The notes under the pieces are model-generated. The model was not told where the DNA came from, made no database searches, and was given only the letters and a program-made list of their open reading frames with translations. Of a DNA stretch of 7,256 nucleotides, positions 5,997-7,256 are shown piece after piece (within the stretch, counting starts at the first letter, position 1; each line of letters opens with the position of its first letter). A program made the translations under genes and the position numbers. The stretch is from contig JALSJL010000001.1 in the NCBI GenBank assembly GCA_026989405.1, forward strand, positions 1 through 7,256, in the 5' to 3' direction. The stretch is from Marinosulfonomonas sp. Lineage in GTDB: Bacteria > Pseudomonadota > Alphaproteobacteria > Rhodobacterales > Rhodobacteraceae.

Positions 5997-6009
5997 GGAC
6001 TTTGGTCCG
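5997..6009. promoter_or_regulatory. Candidate palindromic operator upstream of the kinase gene
   Basis: GGACTTTGGTCCG: GGAC-TTTG-GTCC is an inverted repeat with a 4-base centre. The same 13 bases occur at 2206-2218, upstream of the first secreted-protein gene. A looser version, GAACTTTGAGCC (9 of 12 positions), lies at 2914-2925, upstream of the second secreted-protein gene. The site here is 37 bases upstream of the chosen kinase start, where an autoregulatory site could sit. One exact 13-mer pair is close to what chance gives in 7 kb, so only the placement and symmetry make it interesting. Confidence 0.25.
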
Positions 6010-6124
6010 TTACCATTGCTCCTTTGGACCGACGTGGACAGCACCAATGCCGATCCTTGCGGCTTCATGAACAAACGGGCAGTTATCCTCTGACACCCGC
6101 TTCGTTCCAAAACTCGGAGGAAGA

Positions 6125-6367
6125 TTGAATATCCGATTTCAGATGCGGCGGCACGAACACGAGCCGGATGCCGGGTTCACGGTCTTTCCAGATGGTATCC
6201 ATGATTACTTGACCGACGGACATCGGGTCACCATCGCGGCAGCCAGCCGCGCTTGCGCAAGTTCGCCCGCACCCGGCCGGGCACCAAGGGCGACTGGATC
6301 CGGCGGGCGGACGAGATACCAGATGACCAAGGCGGAGTTCATGGAATGGGTGAAATCATGGGCTTGA
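6125..6367 (+). CDS. Hypothetical short protein, possibly frameshifted
   Basis: The open frame is 80 codons, divergent from the kinase gene. GGAGG at 6116-6120 stands four bases before TTG 6125; an in-frame ATG at 6143 is an alternative start. No family is recognised. The N-terminal part (GFTVFPDGIHDYLTDGHRVT) and the C-terminal part (QMTKAEFMEWVKSWA) have reasonable codon use. Between about 6235 and 6315 the coding signal clearly moves to the neighbouring frame, in which every codon ends in G or C (reading LRKFARTRPGTKGDWIRRAD). Two compensating frameshifts, sequencing errors or a decayed gene would explain this. The protein as translated should therefore not be trusted in its middle third. 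Confidence 0.35.
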   Translation: MNIRFQMRRHEHEPDAGFTVFPDGIHDYLTDGHRVTIAAASRACASSPAPGRAPRATGSGGRTRYQMTKAEFMEWVKSWA

Positions 6368-6744
6368 TCCAGGGATTGTTCGGCTGGCTGCTCGGCGCTA
6401 TCGTCAGCTTTTGCTTCGCCGCGCGCCAACAGGTGAAGGCACATGCGCTTCATAGGCCATCGGCCGAAACATTGGCCCGCATGCCGCAGGTGGTGCGCAA
6501 CATCGAGGTGATGCTCCTTCAAGATGCAAAGATCCCCTCTTCACTGAAACGGCTTCTCTTCATTGCCCGTCTCCTTCGAAGAAAAGAAACCAACCCGAAT
6601 GCGGGAACTTTTCCGGGGAGCAGAACACCAATCCCCACGTCTGACGCAGGTCAACGCAATTGTTATCGGACATTGCCATCACGCGCCTATCTTGGACACC
6701 CCGGATATTGTATCCCCCAGACGGTGTTTCCCGTTCTCGCCTGA
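6346..6744 (+). CDS. Hypothetical small membrane protein, poorly supported
   Basis: ATG 6346 has GGAG at 6334-6337, eight bases upstream, and overlaps the end of the preceding short ORF in another frame. The predicted 132-residue product begins with a hydrophobic segment (about residues 7-26, LIQGLFGWLLGAIVSFCFAA) followed by a basic stretch, so a single membrane anchor is plausible. GC-rich third positions continue to about 6516 and then fade. The last 75 or so codons look non-coding, although the stop (6742-6744) abuts the ribosome binding site of the next gene. The stretch AETLARMPQVVRNIEV loosely recalls the end of small DUF1127 proteins, but one position is missing and the key DIG is absent. 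It may be a decayed gene, or a short protein extended by a lost stop. Confidence 0.3.
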   Translation: MGEIMGLIQGLFGWLLGAIVSFCFAARQQVKAHALHRPSAETLARMPQVVRNIEVMLLQDAKIPSSLKRLLFIARLLRRKETNPNAGTFPGSRTPIPTSDAGQRNCYRTLPSRAYLGHPGYCIPQTVFPVLA

Positions 6745-6753
6745 GGTATGCGT

Positions 6754-7256
6754 ATGAAGATCATCGGTATCAAGACTGTCGCTATCGGCCTTGCAGTTGC
6801 AGCCCTGGTCCTTTCGCCCCTTTCAGCCGTTTCCGAAACCCTGCCTTTCGACAAGGCCTGGAAAAAGCAGGGCTTCCTGCGCCTGAGGTCGAACAAGTTT
6901 TCCCTGGGTGGCGAAAGTCTGCAGGTCAGCTCCAATGGCACCGTGTCGCTGATTTACCGACGGGTTCCCGAAGAGCTTTGGGGCTCACGGTCAGCGTCCT
7001 GGAAATGGGCGGTTTCCCAGTCAGTCGGGCCGACCGACCTGACGGTGAAAGGGGGGGATGACAGGAACCTCGCTTTGTATTTCGTCTTCCTCGAAGCAGA
7101 GTCCGCGCCTGCTCTGGCAAAGCTGTCTGCCCGCAAGCTTTTGCGGCATCCGGATGTGCGGGCTTTGGTTTATGTCTGGGGCGGCGACTATGCGCCGGAG
7201 ACAGTGCTCTACAGCCCTTATGGTCCGGAGACGCTCCGCACTGTGATAAAGCGCTC
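6754..7256 (+). CDS. Secreted DUF3047-family protein (3' partial)
   Basis: The frame is open from 6754 to the window edge, giving 167 codons without a stop. I choose ATG 6754 because GAGG at 6743-6746 lies seven bases upstream; ATG 6748, two codons earlier, is too close to it. The first 27 or so residues form a Sec signal peptide (MKIIGIKTVAIGLAVAALVL, then SPLSAVS). The mature part shows features I associate with DUF3047: an early Trp (W36 in FDKAWKKQGF), SASWKWAV (80-87), KGGDDRNLALYFVF (99-112) and the late ALVYVWGG (137-144). The family is a periplasmic protein of unknown function, usually near 220-250 residues, so roughly two thirds are present. The gene starts only nine bases after the preceding uncertain ORF. 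Confidence 0.8.
   Translation, partial: MKIIGIKTVAIGLAVAALVLSPLSAVSETLPFDKAWKKQGFLRLRSNKFSLGGESLQVSSNGTVSLIYRRVPEELWGSRSASWKWAVSQSVGPTDLTVKGGDDRNLALYFVFLEAESAPALAKLSARKLLRHPDVRALVYVWGGDYAPETVLYSPYGPETLRTVIKR

Noticed and set aside
5993..6016. Seven-codon leader ORF (MVTDQSP) on the minus strand upstream of the kinase, next to AAAGGAG at 6019-6025.
   Set aside because: The ribosome binding site is only two bases from the ATG, there is no attenuator-like structure, and no start codon of the kinase fits the site either. Too weak to call.
6205..6522. Minus-strand ORF of 105 codons in the right-hand spacer.
   Set aside because: No ribosome binding site or domain; the plus-strand frames explain the third-position bias at least as well.

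Overview
The window looks like chromosomal DNA of a moderately GC-rich alphaproteobacterium, most likely Rhodobacterales / Roseobacter group. This placement is inferred from codon use, gene types and gene style; there is no rRNA or marker gene here to prove it. No mobile element, CRISPR array, tRNA or rRNA was seen.

Left part (1-2828, plus strand). The end of an outer-membrane beta-barrel-like protein (1-180) is followed by a 596-base spacer without a supportable gene. A tight run follows: a DUF4956 integral membrane protein (777-1361), a VTC-domain polyphosphate-polymerase-like enzyme (1370-2323), and a small secreted cysteine-containing protein (2328-2828) whose ribosome binding site overlaps the end of the enzyme gene. 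A strong hairpin at 2846-2870 closes the unit.

Middle (2990-3907, plus strand). A second secreted protein has its own extended -10 promoter. It carries twelve copies of a Gly/Ser/Asn heptapeptide and then two copies of a 45-residue domain that I do not recognise. Both secreted proteins carry the identical decapeptide AKRGRGRGGD about 45 residues from their N termini, encoded with different codons. This pair is the most unusual content of the window.

Right of centre (3925-5960, minus strand). A two-component pair is encoded sensor first: a membrane histidine kinase of the NarX/DegS type (HisKA_3) and a NarL/LuxR-type response regulator, coupled by an ATGA overlap. It converges on the second secreted gene with only 17 bases between the stops. 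A 13-base palindromic word occurs both upstream of the kinase gene and upstream of the first secreted gene. That is a possible, unproven regulatory link.

Right end (6125-7256, plus strand, divergent from the kinase). Two short uncertain ORFs come first; one shows a frame-switching coding signal that suggests frameshifts or a decayed gene. The window ends inside a gene for a secreted DUF3047-family protein, which runs off the edge.

Working picture (inference): membrane and enzymatic machinery of the VTC/DUF4956 type lies beside two exported, strongly cationic low-complexity proteins, with a two-component system alongside that may sense the envelope or periplasm.
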